A stretch of DNA of 64,000 bases from Streptomyces meridianus (lineage in GTDB: Bacteria; Actinomycetota; Actinomycetes; Streptomycetales; Streptomycetaceae): assembly GCF_023703325.1 (NCBI RefSeq), contig NZ_JAMQGM010000046.1:1-64000 (forward strand), read 5' to 3'. Numbering within the stretch: the first letter of the stretch is position 1; each line of letters opens with the position of its first letter. The position numbers and the translations under genes were made by a program. The notes beneath the pieces are model-generated. The model made no database searches, was not told where the DNA came from, and saw only the letters and a program-made list of their open reading frames with translations. Positions 55,433 through 63,678 of the stretch are shown piece after piece.

Positions 55433-56392
55433 TCAGACGCCGGCCGTGACCGCCGGGCCCCCGCTGTGTCCGAGTGCGGCGGCGGCAGCGGCTCCGAGCA
55501 GCCCGGCATCAGTGCCGGTCATCGCCGGAACGACGGCCAGGTCGCGGACGAACGACAGGGTGGCGTAGTCGGCGAGCGCCCGGCGCAACGGGGTGAACAG
55601 CACGTCCCCGGCGCCTGCCACGCCCCCGCCCACCACAGCGATCTCGATCTCGACCAGCATCGCGGTGGCCGCCATCCCGGCGGCGAGCGCCCGGGCCGCG
55701 CGGGAGAAGGAGGCTGCCGCGACGCGGTCGCCGTCCCGGGCCGCACGCGCCACGGCCTGCGCCGTCGGCTCCTCGCCGTCCCGGGGGCGCCAGCCCTGTT
55801 CGAGGGCGCGCCGGGCGATGTTGGGACCACTGGCGATCCGCTCGACGCAGCCGCGACCGCCGCAGGGGCACGGATCGCCGTCCAGGTCCACACTGATGTG
55901 GCCGATGTGGCCGGCGTTGCCCGTGGGACCGGCGTACGGGCGGCCGTCCAGGACGAGTCCGCCGCCGACGCCGGTGGAAACGACCATGCACAGCGCGTTG
56001 TCGCGCCCTCGCGCCGCGCCCTGCCAGTGTTCGGCGGCGGTCATGGCGACACCGTCGCCGACGAGTACCACGGGCCGCCCCTCCACCGCCTCCCGCACGT
56101 GCCGCACGAGCGGATAGTCGCGCCAGCCGGGGATGTTGACCGGACTCACGGTGCCGGTGGAGGCGTCGACGGGGCCCGCGCTGCCGATGCCCACCGCCGA
56201 GACCCGAGCCCACCGGGGGTCCTCCGCGAGTTCACCGAGCACCGCCCGCACCGCGTCCATGACGACGGAGCCGTGGCGGTCCGCCGGCGTCGGCCGCTGA
56301 GCGCGCACCAGTAGCCGTCCGATGCCGTCGACCAGTGCTCCGGCGATCTTGGTACCACCGATGTCGAGGGCGGCGAGGAGGTGGGTGTTCAT
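55433..56392 (-). CDS. ROK-family sugar kinase
   Basis: A 319-residue ROK kinase with LDIGGTKIAGALVDG near residue 8 (ATP phosphate motif), IGSAGPVDASTGTV near 69, GDGVAMTAAEHW near 112, VSTGVGGGLVLDGRPYAG near 137, and the zinc site CPCGGRGCVERIASG near 175. Intact DxGGT and the catalytic Asp mean it should phosphorylate a hexose such as glucose, N-acetylglucosamine or mannose. ATG at 56392 has AGGAG. Divergent from a LacI regulator with an operator between, so it may share its inducer. Confidence 0.88.
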   Translation of the reverse strand: MNTHLLAALDIGGTKIAGALVDGIGRLLVRAQRPTPADRHGSVVMDAVRAVLGELAEDPRWARVSAVGIGSAGPVDASTGTVSPVNIPGWRDYPLVRHVREAVEGRPVVLVGDGVAMTAAEHWQGAARGRDNALCMVVSTGVGGGLVLDGRPYAGPTGNAGHIGHISVDLDGDPCPCGGRGCVERIASGPNIARRALEQGWRPRDGEEPTAQAVARAARDGDRVAAASFSRAARALAAGMAATAMLVEIEIAVVGGGVAGAGDVLFTPLRRALADYATLSFVRDLAVVPAMTGTDAGLLGAAAAAALGHSGGPAVTAGV

Positions 56393-56476
56393 GCTCGGGT
56401 CTCCTGGAGGGAGCCATCCGCCGAAACGCGGTCGAACGGCTCCGGACGAACTGCGGGACGGTTCAGTCTCTCAGAA

Positions 56477-56503
56477 TTGACAACGTTGTCCAGGGCCTAT
56501 GCT
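56477..56503 (+). promoter_or_regulatory. Promoter and LacI-type operator between ROK kinase and LacI gene
   Basis: TTGACA (56477-56482) and TATGCT (56498-56503), 15 bases apart, form a -35/-10 pair for the LacI gene. A perfect 12-bp palindrome, GACAACGTTGTC (56479-56490), overlaps the -35. Its central CG and AACGTT core are typical LacI/GalR half-sites, so autoregulation and control of the divergent kinase are likely. Confidence 0.6.
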
Positions 56504-56548
56504 CGGTTCTTCCGTCGCCCGCTCGCCCCGCGTGAACAGGATGTGCCC

Positions 56549-57583
56549 GTGGCCGAAGCCCCCTCTCGTCCGGAGTCCCGCTACGGGACCCGCCCGACCA
56601 TGAAGGACGTCGCCGCCCGCGCACAGGTCGGGCTGAAGACGGTCTCGCGGGTGGTGAACGGCGAACCCGGCGTCACAGCCGACACGGTGCAACGGGTCCA
56701 GGAGGCGATCGCTGCCCTCGGCTTCCGTCGCAACGACAGCGCGCGGCTCCTCCGCAAGGGCCGCACCGCGAGCATCGGACTCGTCCTGGAGGACCTGGCG
56801 GACCCGTTCTACGGTCCGATGAGCAGGGCCGTGGAGGAGACCGCCCGGGCCCACGGGACTCTGCTGATCCACGGCTCCAGTGCCGCACTCCCCGAGCGGG
56901 AGCGGGAGTTGGTGCTCGCGCTGTGCGCCCGCCGCGTGGACGGGCTGATCGTCGTGCCCGCCGGCGACGACCACCGCTATCTGGAACCGGAGATGGCGGC
57001 CGGCCTCGCCACGGTGTTCGTGGACCGCCCGCCCGGTCGGATCGACGCCGACGCCGTGCTCACGGCCAACTTCGCCGGGGCGCGGGCGGGCGTCGCCCAC
57101 CTGATCGCCCACGGTCACCGCCGCATCGCCTTCGTCGGGGACCGCCCGGGCATCCACACCGCCGCGGAACGGCTGCGCGGCTACCACGCCGCCATGGCCG
57201 AAGCCGGGCTCGCCGTGGACGCATCGTGGGTGGCACTCGGCCCGACCGGGCCCGACCGGGTCGGACCCGCGGTGCGGGCGCTGCTCGAGGGGCCCGACCC
57301 GGTCACGGCGCTGTTCACCGCGAACAACCGGATCACGGTGACCGCGGTCCGTGTGCTCGCGGGCCGCGGCCTGCCGGTCGCGCTGGTCGGGTTCGACGAC
57401 TTCGAACTGGCCGACGTGGTGTCCCCGGCGGTCACCGTGGTCGCGCAGGACGCCGCCGAACTGGGGCGCGCGGCGGCCCGGTTGCTGTTCGGAAGGCTGG
57501 AGGGGACCGCGCGGGCCCCGGAACGGCTGGAGCTCCCCACCCGGCTGATCGTCCGCGGATCGGGCGAGACGCCTCCGAGCTGA
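56549..57583 (+). CDS. LacI-family transcriptional regulator
   Basis: A 344-residue LacI regulator. The DNA-binding domain lies at residues 12-60: TMKDVAARAQVGLKTVSRVVNG, with hinge helix NDSARLLRKGRTASIGLV, then a periplasmic-binding-like sensor domain with LEDLADPFYG, FVDRPPGRIDAD and ALVGFDDFELADVVSPAVTVV. It probably binds a sugar and represses the adjacent ROK kinase. GTG at 56549 is chosen because AGGA lies eight bases upstream; the in-frame GTG at 56543 is too close to that site. Confidence 0.9.
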   Translation: MAEAPSRPESRYGTRPTMKDVAARAQVGLKTVSRVVNGEPGVTADTVQRVQEAIAALGFRRNDSARLLRKGRTASIGLVLEDLADPFYGPMSRAVEETARAHGTLLIHGSSAALPERERELVLALCARRVDGLIVVPAGDDHRYLEPEMAAGLATVFVDRPPGRIDADAVLTANFAGARAGVAHLIAHGHRRIAFVGDRPGIHTAAERLRGYHAAMAEAGLAVDASWVALGPTGPDRVGPAVRALLEGPDPVTALFTANNRITVTAVRVLAGRGLPVALVGFDDFELADVVSPAVTVVAQDAAELGRAAARLLFGRLEGTARAPERLELPTRLIVRGSGETPPS

Positions 57584-57621
57584 CCACCGGTACCGCGCCC
57601 CGAGGACCTCCGGGCCGCGGG

Positions 57622-58902
57622 TCAGGCCGCCCTGCTCCGGCCCGCGAGGTCGTCGAGGTCCGCCCGGGTCAGCCCGGCCAACCGGGCGACCTCGGAGACG
57701 TCGACGGCGCCGCAGTCGATGCCGCGCAGCAGATAGCCGCTCAGTGCCTTCGCGGTGGCGGGCTCGTCCATGACAGCGCCTCCCACGCGCCCCAGGTACG
57801 CGGCCAGACGCGTCGCTGCCTGTTCGAGTCCTTCCCGGTAGAAGGCGTAGACGGCTGCGTAGCGGGTCGGCAGATGAGCCGGATGCATGTCCCATCCCTG
57901 GTAGTAGGCCCGCGCCAGGGAGCGCCTGACCAGCCCGTAGTGCAGGCGCCAGGCGTCGTGCACCCGGGCGCGGGGCCCGACGGGCAGCACGTTCGTCGAA
58001 CCGTCGGAGAGCCGGACCCCGGTGCCGGCCGCGGCGACCTGCATGACTGCTTTGGCGTGGTCGGCCGCAGGATGGTCGAGCGACTGGTGCGCGGCGCTGA
58101 TGCCGCAGGAGGCGCTGTAGTCGAACGTGCCGTAGTGCAGGCCGGTGGCGCGGCCCTCGGCGGCGTCGATCATCCGGGCGACGGTGGCCCGGCCGTCCGG
58201 GCCGAGGATCGCCTGGGTGGTCTCGATCTGGATCTCGAAACCGATCCGGCCCGGCACAAGGGCGTGGGCCTTCTCGAACTCCTCGGCGAGCCGCACCATG
58301 GCGGACACCTGCTCGGGGTACGTCACCTTGGGCAGTGTGAGGACGAGTCCGCGCGGCAGTCCCCCGGAGTCCATGAGTGCGGTGAGGAAGACGTCCAGCG
58401 TGCGGATGCCGCGGTCGCGCACGGCGGCTTCCATGCACTTCATGCGGATCCCGACCCAGGGCGGTGCGGCGCCCTCGGCGACGGCGTCGGCGACGAGGCG
58501 GGCGGCTCGACCCGCGGCCGCGTCCTCCTCGTCGTCGGGGCGCAGGCCGTAGCCGTCCTCGAAGTCGATCCGCAGGTCCTCGACCGGTTCGTGCTCCAGC
58601 TTGGCCCGGACCCGCTGGTGCACCTGCTCGGCCAGTTCGCCGTCGAGACCGAGGACCTGCCCGAGGGAGGCGGCGCCGGGAGCGTGCTCGTCCAGGGCGG
58701 CCAGCGCCCGGTCGCCCCAGATGCGGGCGGTGTCGCCGGCGAAGGCGTCGGCGGGGACGTACACCGTGTGCACAGGCTGACGGGTGCCGGGTTCGCCCGG
58801 GTAACGGCGGGCGAGGTCCGCGTCCACACCGGCCAGGGAAGCCCCGATGTCCGCGCGCAGTGCGTCGCCCAGGCTCGTCGCGACCGTGCCGCCCTCGTCC
58901 AT
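57622..58902 (-). CDS. DUF6986 (aldolase/citrate-lyase-like) protein
   Basis: A 426-residue protein with a PEP-utilising/HpcH-CitE type TIM barrel. Recognised segments are IDFEDGYGLRPDDEED near residue 114 (metal-binding acidic residues), LTLPKVTYPEQVSAM, IGFEIQIETTQAILGP near 217, and GLHYGTFDYSASCGI near 253. Older annotation calls such proteins phosphoenolpyruvate kinase or aldolase; the family is DUF6986. The reaction is unknown. The promoter is clear and the ATG at 58902 has a strong GAGGGAGG site. It runs alone, convergent with the LacI gene. Confidence 0.78.
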   Translation of the reverse strand: MDEGGTVATSLGDALRADIGASLAGVDADLARRYPGEPGTRQPVHTVYVPADAFAGDTARIWGDRALAALDEHAPGAASLGQVLGLDGELAEQVHQRVRAKLEHEPVEDLRIDFEDGYGLRPDDEEDAAAGRAARLVADAVAEGAAPPWVGIRMKCMEAAVRDRGIRTLDVFLTALMDSGGLPRGLVLTLPKVTYPEQVSAMVRLAEEFEKAHALVPGRIGFEIQIETTQAILGPDGRATVARMIDAAEGRATGLHYGTFDYSASCGISAAHQSLDHPAADHAKAVMQVAAAGTGVRLSDGSTNVLPVGPRARVHDAWRLHYGLVRRSLARAYYQGWDMHPAHLPTRYAAVYAFYREGLEQAATRLAAYLGRVGGAVMDEPATAKALSGYLLRGIDCGAVDVSEVARLAGLTRADLDDLAGRSRAA

Positions 58903-58960
58903 CCGATGTCCTCCCTCTGCGCCTGCCCGTCCGGCAGATCACCGACCCATGCACCGGGAA

Positions 58961-58988
58961 GCTATAGGCGCCCGTTTACGCTGGTCAA
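58961..58988 (-). promoter_or_regulatory. Promoter of DUF6986 gene
   Basis: On the minus strand, TTGACC (complement of 58983-58988) and TATAGC (complement of 58961-58966) are 16 bases apart. Transcription would begin near 58954, about 50 bases before the ATG. The best sigma-70-like promoter on the minus strand in the window. Confidence 0.55.
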
Positions 58989-59013
58989 CACCGCAAGCCG
59001 GCCGGAAACGCGA

Positions 59014-59046
59014 CGTGCCCCGGACGCATGGAACGTCCAGGGCACG
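59014..59046 (-). terminator. Terminator of etfBA
   Basis: Arms CGTGCCCCGGACG (59014-59026) and CGTCCAGGGCACG (59034-59046) with a 7-base loop. The single mismatch on the plus strand becomes a G-U pair in the minus-strand RNA, so the hairpin is complete for the etfBA transcript, ending 13 bp after its stop. Confidence 0.65.
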
Positions 59047-59058
59047 CTGCGAAGCGGC

Positions 59059-60021
59059 TCAGCCCTTGCGCGACTTGACCTCCTCGGTGAGCTGCGGGAC
59101 GACCTCGAAGAGGTCGCCGACCACGCCGTAGTCCACGAGGTCGAAGATCGGGGCCTCGGCGTCCTTGTTGATCGCGACGATCGTCTTCGACGTCTGCATG
59201 CCGGCCCGGTGCTGGATCGCACCGGAGATGCCGGAGGCGATGTACAGCTGCGGCGAGACCGACTTGCCGGTCTGGCCGACCTGGTTGGAGTGCGGGTACC
59301 AGCCGGCGTCGACCGCGGCGCGGGAGGCGCCGACGGCGGCGCCGAGCGAGTCGGCCAGTTCCTCGATCACGTGGAAGTTCTCGGCGCCGTTGACGCCGCG
59401 GCCGCCGGAGACCACGATCGCGGCCTCGGTCAGCTCGGGGCGGCCGGTCGACTCGCGCGGCGTGCGGGAGACGACCTTGGTGCCGGTCGACTTCTCGCCG
59501 AAGGAGACGGACAGCTGCTCGACGGTGCCGGCGGCCGGAGCGGCCTCGGGCGCGGCCGAGTTGGGCTTCACGGTGATGACCGGGGTGCCCTTGCTGACGC
59601 GGGACTTGGTGGTGAACGCGGCGGCGAAGACCGACTGCGTGGCCACCGGGCCCTCGTCGCCGGACTCCAGGTCCACCGCGTCGGTGATGATGCCGGAGCC
59701 GATGCGCACCGCGAGACGGGCGGCGATCTCCTTGCCCTCGGCGGAGGACGGCACGAGCACCGCGGCCGGGCTCACGGCCTGGTACGCGGCCTCGAGAGCG
59801 TCCACCTTCGGGACGACGAGGTAGTCGGCGAACTCGGATGCGTCAGCCGTCAGGACCTTGACCGCGCCGTGCTCGGCGAGAACCGCGGCGGCGCTGTCGG
59901 CACCCGGGCCGAGGTGCACCGCGACGGGCTCGCCGACGCGGCGGGCGAGGGTCAGCAGTTCGAGGGTCGGCTTGCGGACGGCGCCGTCCACGTGGTCGAC
60001 GTAGACGAGAACTTCAGCCAT
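59059..60021 (-). CDS. etfA: Electron transfer flavoprotein alpha subunit
   Basis: A 320-residue EtfA. The N-terminal half (EVLVYVDHVDGAVRKPTLELLTLARRVGEP) is the ETF fold; the C-terminal half has the FAD-binding signature IVVSGGRGVNGAENFHVIEELADSLGAA near residue 200 and VGQTGKSVSPQLYIASGISGAIQH near 253 (parts shown). It carries FAD and passes electrons from acyl-CoA and other dehydrogenases to the quinone pool. ATG at 60021 has AGGAG. It follows etfB by 52 bp on the same strand. An upstream extension lacks homology. Confidence 0.95.
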   Translation of the reverse strand: MAEVLVYVDHVDGAVRKPTLELLTLARRVGEPVAVHLGPGADSAAAVLAEHGAVKVLTADASEFADYLVVPKVDALEAAYQAVSPAAVLVPSSAEGKEIAARLAVRIGSGIITDAVDLESGDEGPVATQSVFAAAFTTKSRVSKGTPVITVKPNSAAPEAAPAAGTVEQLSVSFGEKSTGTKVVSRTPRESTGRPELTEAAIVVSGGRGVNGAENFHVIEELADSLGAAVGASRAAVDAGWYPHSNQVGQTGKSVSPQLYIASGISGAIQHRAGMQTSKTIVAINKDAEAPIFDLVDYGVVGDLFEVVPQLTEEVKSRKG

Positions 60022-60073
60022 GGGAATGCTCTCCTGCGAGTGCGAAGAATCTGGGGGCGGTCGGTGCGTGGGC

Positions 60074-60859
60074 TCAGACGAACTTCTGGCCCGCAAGGAA
60101 CTCGGCCAGCTGCTTGCCGCCCTCGCCCTCGTCCTTGACGATCGTGCCGGCGGTACGGGGCGGACGCGGCGAGGCGTCGTCGACCTTGGTCCAGGCGCCC
60201 TCGAGGCCGACCTCGCCCGCCTCGATGCCGAGGTCGGAGAGGTCCAGGGACTCGACCGGCTTCTTCTTCGCGGCCATGATGCCCTTGAAGGACGGGTAGC
60301 GCGCCTCGCCCGACTGGTCGGTCACGGAAACGACGGCCGGCAGTGCCGCCTCCAGCTGCTCGGTGGCGGTGTCGCCGTCGCGGCGGCCGGTGACCTTGCC
60401 GTCCTCCACGGAGACCTCGGAGAGCAGGGTGACCTGCGGAACGCCGAGACGCTCGGCGAGGATCGCCGGCAGGACGCCCATCGTGCCGTCGGTGGAGGCC
60501 ATGCCGCAGACGACCAGGTCGTAACCGATGTGCTCGATCGCCTTGGTGAGCACCACGGACGTCCCGAGAGCGTCGGTGCCGTGGAGATCGTCGTCCTCGA
60601 CGTGGACGGCCTTGTCGGCGCCCATGGACAGCGCCTTGCGCAGGGCGTCCTTCGCGTCCTCCGGTCCGACGGTCAGGACCGTGATCTCCGCGTCGTCGGC
60701 CTCGTCGGCGATCTGCAGCGCCTGCTCGACCGCGTACTCGTCGAGCTCCGACAGCAGGCCGTCCACCGCGTCGCGGTCGGTGGTCAGGTCCTCGGCGAAG
60801 TGCCGGTCGCCGGTGGCGTCGGGCACGTACTTCACACAGACAACGATCCTCAAGCTCAC
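60074..60859 (-). CDS. etfB: Electron transfer flavoprotein beta subunit
   Basis: A 261-residue EtfB. It has the AMP-binding beta-subunit signature: RIVVCVKYVPD at the start, ELDEYAVEQALQIADEA near residue 38, TVGPEDAKDALRKALSMGADKAVHVED near 65 (parts) and YPSFKGIMAAKKKPVE near 190. It pairs with EtfA. GTG at 60857-60859 has GGAGAG upstream. The gene is preceded by a TACT/AGTA operator-like site and an AT-rich promoter. Confidence 0.95.
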   Translation of the reverse strand: MSLRIVVCVKYVPDATGDRHFAEDLTTDRDAVDGLLSELDEYAVEQALQIADEADDAEITVLTVGPEDAKDALRKALSMGADKAVHVEDDDLHGTDALGTSVVLTKAIEHIGYDLVVCGMASTDGTMGVLPAILAERLGVPQVTLLSEVSVEDGKVTGRRDGDTATEQLEAALPAVVSVTDQSGEARYPSFKGIMAAKKKPVESLDLSDLGIEAGEVGLEGAWTKVDDASPRPPRTAGTIVKDEGEGGKQLAEFLAGQKFV

Positions 60860-60956
60860 GCCGACTCTCCTACTGCATCGTCTCTAGTGGGCTGCCTCAC
60901 GCAGCATAGGCGTCCGATAGGGCGGAACCCGGTCGGGGCGGCCACGCACCGTCCAA

Positions 60957-60972
60957 ATATTACTCGTCAGTA
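60957..60972 (-). promoter_or_regulatory. etfB -10 and TACT/AGTA operator-like site
   Basis: TACTCGTCAGTA (60961-60972) has TACT/AGTA arms, as in sites of TetR-family regulators of acyl-CoA metabolism, and overlaps TAATAT (complement of 60957-60962), the likely -10 of etfBA. The -35 is not clear. Regulator identity is inference. Confidence 0.4.
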
Positions 60973-61053
60973 CACCGAGCATGTGCCCCGTAATCAAGTA
61001 CTGAAACCCTTGCCACATCATGTCGTTGTCGCAGGTCAGATGCGATATGCAGC

Positions 61054-61099
61054 AATGGCGGGAGACGGATATCACAAGAACTGTCCGTCTCCCGCCATT
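61054..61099 (-). terminator. 16-bp hairpin upstream of etfBA
   Basis: Arms 61054-61069 and 61084-61099 are perfectly complementary (AATGGCGGGAGACGGA and its complement), with a 14-base loop TATCACAAGAACTG. It is the second of two hairpins in tandem after the DUF7144 gene; may be a backup terminator or act in the etfBA leader. Confidence 0.5.
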
Positions 61100-61110
61100 C
61101 GGGCACCCGG

Positions 61111-61169
61111 CATCCACCGGCTCACGGGCCCGCGGCGGACGTCGCCGCGGGCCCGTGAGCCGGTGGATG
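61111..61169 (-). terminator. Perfect 27-bp hairpin after DUF7144 gene
   Basis: Arms 61111-61137 and 61143-61169 are perfectly complementary (27 bp) with a 5-base GACGT loop. It begins 5 bp after the stop codon of the leftward gene ending at 61175. The longest perfect stem in the window. Confidence 0.8.
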
Positions 61170-61174
61170 TGCGC

Positions 61175-61582
61175 TCAGCCCCGGCCGCCGACGCTGCACA
61201 GCGCCCAGATGACGAAGCCGTACAGGGCGATCAGCACGATCGACCACAGGGGGTAGGACGGGATGGTCAGGAAGCCCGAGAGCAACAGCAGGCCGGCCAC
61301 GACCACGCCCGCGATCCGTGCCCAGAAGCGCTCCTTGAACAGGCTCACCCCGATCAGAACCGCCAGCGCGCCGAGAACCAGATGGATCCATCCCCAGCTC
61401 TGGAGGTCGAACGCGAAGGTGTAGTTCGGAGTGGTCACGAAGATGTCGTCCTTCGCGACGGCCATCAGCCCGCTGATGACGTCGAGCGCCCCGGCGAGGA
61501 TGAGCATCACCCCGGCGAACGTCACCAGTCCGGTGGCCATGGGACCGGGGTGAGCCGCGCGACGACGGGATGCTGTCGACAT
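61175..61582 (-). CDS. DUF7144-like four-helix membrane protein
   Basis: A 135-residue protein with four membrane helices (VTFAGVMLILAGALDVISGL, IHLVLGALAVLIGVSLF, IAGVVVAGLLLLSGFLTIP, PLWSIVLIALYGFVIWALC) and a short basic N-terminus. The pattern, including YTFAFDLQSWGWIH between helices 1 and 2, is that of a small actinomycete membrane family (DUF7144) of unknown function. ATG at 61582 has GGAGG. It may form an operon with the PLDc_N-SHOCT gene 49 bp upstream. Confidence 0.75.
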   Translation of the reverse strand: MSTASRRRAAHPGPMATGLVTFAGVMLILAGALDVISGLMAVAKDDIFVTTPNYTFAFDLQSWGWIHLVLGALAVLIGVSLFKERFWARIAGVVVAGLLLLSGFLTIPSYPLWSIVLIALYGFVIWALCSVGGRG

Positions 61583-61631
61583 GGAATCGCCTCCGTTCCG
61601 CGGGGGACGCCGGGGCCGGCGACCGCGCAGT

Positions 61632-62051
61632 TCAGTGCAGGAGCTTCTCCTTGGCCTGCTGGAATTCCTGATCCGTCAGTTCCCCGCGGGACTTGAGTTC
61701 CGAGAGCCTGGCCAGATCGTCCACCCCTCCCCCCGGCGTACCCGAGCCGACCGTCTCGCGGATGTGGGCGTCGAACGCCTCCTGCTGCTGCCGCGCGTGC
61801 CGGAGCTCGCGCTTGCCCATGTCCCGGCCCCGGGCGATGACGTACACCAGGACGCCCAGGAAGGGCACCACGAGGACGAACAGCAGCCATGCGGCCTTCG
61901 CCCATCCGCTCAGGTCGTGGTCGCGGAACACGTCGGCGATCACCCGGAACAGCAGCACCACCCACAACACCCAGAGGAAGATCCACATGACCGTCCAGAA
62001 CGCGCCGAGCACCGGGTAGTCGTAAGCCAAGAACTGGTCCGTCGCCATCAT
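61632..62051 (-). CDS. PLDc_N and SHOCT domain membrane protein
   Basis: A 139-residue protein: two membrane helices in a PLDc_N-like region (FWTVMWIFLWVLWVVLLFRVIADVFRD, then GWAKAAWLLFVLVVPFLGVLVYVIARG), a charged linker, and a SHOCT tail DLARLSELKSRGELTDQEFQQAKEKLL. Common in Streptomyces; function unknown. ATG at 62051 has GGAGGCCG. Possibly cotranscribed with the DUF7144 gene. Confidence 0.8.
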   Translation of the reverse strand: MMATDQFLAYDYPVLGAFWTVMWIFLWVLWVVLLFRVIADVFRDHDLSGWAKAAWLLFVLVVPFLGVLVYVIARGRDMGKRELRHARQQQEAFDAHIRETVGSGTPGGGVDDLARLSELKSRGELTDQEFQQAKEKLLH

Positions 62052-62116
62052 CGGCCTCCTGCGTCTGCGAAGTCCTTACCGGACACCAGAGTCCGGCAGC
62101 CCCTCGCCGCGGCGCC

Positions 62117-63475
62117 TCACCCGGCACGGGTGAACCGGGTGCCTCCGGCGCCCCGGGTACCCCGCAGCGTCCGGGGCATCAGCTCGGTCGTCACGAAGGC
62201 GACGACGACGGCGAGCACGATGACGGGAAGCGCCTCCCGGTCCTCGACGATCAGCGTGACCAGCACGACGCTGCTCAGCGGCAGCTTCAGCATCGTGGCC
62301 GACGCCGCCGCCATGCCCACGGCCATGCCGGTGACCGTGCCCAGGCCCGGCAGCGGGGCGCACAGGACACCGGCGGCCGCCCCGAGGAAGAGCGACGGAA
62401 AGACCGGCCCGCCCCGCAGCGCGCCCAGGCACACCGCGTAGCCGGCGGTCTTGAACGCCAGCACGGCCACCAGGGCACCTGCGCTCCAGGCCTGCGGATT
62501 CCCGGCCAGTTCCGTGAGGGCGCCCTGCCCCGACAGTGCGGCCTCCGCGGGGGAACGGCCGGTGCTCAGGGCGTAGAGCGCCGGGAAGCAGCCTGCCGTG
62601 ACGGCGCAGAGAACCGTACGGGAGAAGGGCCGGCCGGCGACGAAGGCCGCCGTCCGGCGGCCGACGACCGGCGCCCAGTGCAGGACCGCGCCGATCGCGG
62701 CCGCCATCAGCACGGACCAGAGCACGTCCCCTGCTTCGAGCGGGGGTGTATGCGGCAGGTCCAGGCTGAGGCTTCCGGCCTTCAGACCGGTCCACCGGCC
62801 GAATCCGGTGAACACCAGCGCCCCGATGCCGCTGGACAGCAGGGCCGGAAGCAGCACGGCGAACAGTTGCGGTCCGCCCACACCCGCCACCTCGATCAGA
62901 AGAATCGCGCCGATGACCGGATTGCCGAAGAGCGCTGAGATCGCCGCGGCCGAACCCGCGGCTCCCAGCAGAGCCGAACTCTGCTCGGTCACACGGACGC
63001 GGACCAGCATCGCCAGGAGGACGGCGAGTCCACCGCCGAGCGCGATGAGCGGGGCCTCCGGACCGAGCACCGCTCCCAGCGGGAGGCTGCCCAGCGCGGC
63101 GAGCACCACCCCGGGCAGTGCCGCCGCGGAGGCACCTCCGGCATGCAGCCCCCCGGCCGGAACGTGGCCGCCCTTGCCCGGCAGCCGGCTCACGACGGCG
63201 CCGACGATCACACCGGAGAGCAGGGCCGCCGGCAATGACCACCACCAGGGCGGCGAGGACAGGCCCAGTTCCTGCGGCAGCCCCTGCCAGACGCCCTTCT
63301 CCAGTTCCTGGAGAAGGACCAGGAACCAGAAGGCGATCAGGGAGACGGGAATGCCGATCAGCGCGGAGAAGGCCAGGCCGCGCAGATAGGCCCGGTTGCG
63401 CAGCATCTCCCGCAGGCGGTCCGCCTCCTGCGGGCCGTTCCCGCCGCCCGAAGGGGCAGCTGTCGGCTGGGTCAT
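62117..63475 (-). CDS. ClC-family chloride channel/transporter
   Basis: A 452-residue membrane protein with about 11 helices. The ClC pattern is present but altered: LPLGAVLGPEAPLIALGGG near residue 140 corresponds to G-(K/R)-E-G-P with the gating Glu kept (GPEAP), and GGPVFPSLFLGAAAGVL near 345 to the G-x-F-x-P motif. A conserved LFGNPVIGAILLIE follows helix N. It is an actinobacterial branch (chloride or fluoride export possible). ATG at 63475 has GGAGG seven bases upstream. Confidence 0.85.
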   Translation of the reverse strand: MTQPTAAPSGGGNGPQEADRLREMLRNRAYLRGLAFSALIGIPVSLIAFWFLVLLQELEKGVWQGLPQELGLSSPPWWWSLPAALLSGVIVGAVVSRLPGKGGHVPAGGLHAGGASAAALPGVVLAALGSLPLGAVLGPEAPLIALGGGLAVLLAMLVRVRVTEQSSALLGAAGSAAAISALFGNPVIGAILLIEVAGVGGPQLFAVLLPALLSSGIGALVFTGFGRWTGLKAGSLSLDLPHTPPLEAGDVLWSVLMAAAIGAVLHWAPVVGRRTAAFVAGRPFSRTVLCAVTAGCFPALYALSTGRSPAEAALSGQGALTELAGNPQAWSAGALVAVLAFKTAGYAVCLGALRGGPVFPSLFLGAAAGVLCAPLPGLGTVTGMAVGMAAASATMLKLPLSSVVLVTLIVEDREALPVIVLAVVVAFVTTELMPRTLRGTRGAGGTRFTRAG

Positions 63476-63609
63476 GAACGGGCCTCCGCATGGACGTCCG
63501 GCCTGCGCCTTACCGGCCGGCCTGCCGGGGAAGCCGTCGGTCGGCGATCTGGCTGTGATACCACCGCGCGGCAGCAGGATGCGGACGACACCCGTGCCCG
63601 GGCAGGCGC

Positions 63610-63630
63610 CACCGGCCCGCCGGGCCGGTG
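63610..63630 (-). terminator. 9-bp hairpin after small hypothetical gene
   Basis: CACCGGCCC (63610-63618), loop GCC, GGGCCGGTG (63622-63630), perfect, about 50 bp downstream of the leftward gene ending at 63679 and upstream of the ClC gene. Confidence 0.45.
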
Positions 63631-63678
63631 TCACCCGTCCGGTCCAGCCCGCCCGGGGTGCCAGCGTTCCGGAACGGC

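Larger units (their letters stand above)
60860..61174. promoter_or_regulatory. 315-bp region upstream of etfB with tandem hairpins
   Basis: No gene was recognised. It includes the etfB promoter area (AT-rich, around 60950-61050), the TACTCGTCAGTA site at 60961-60972, a 16-bp hairpin at 61054-61099 and a 27-bp hairpin at 61111-61169. The upstream gene on the same strand ends at 61175, so the hairpins lie between its stop and etfB. Confidence 0.5.
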
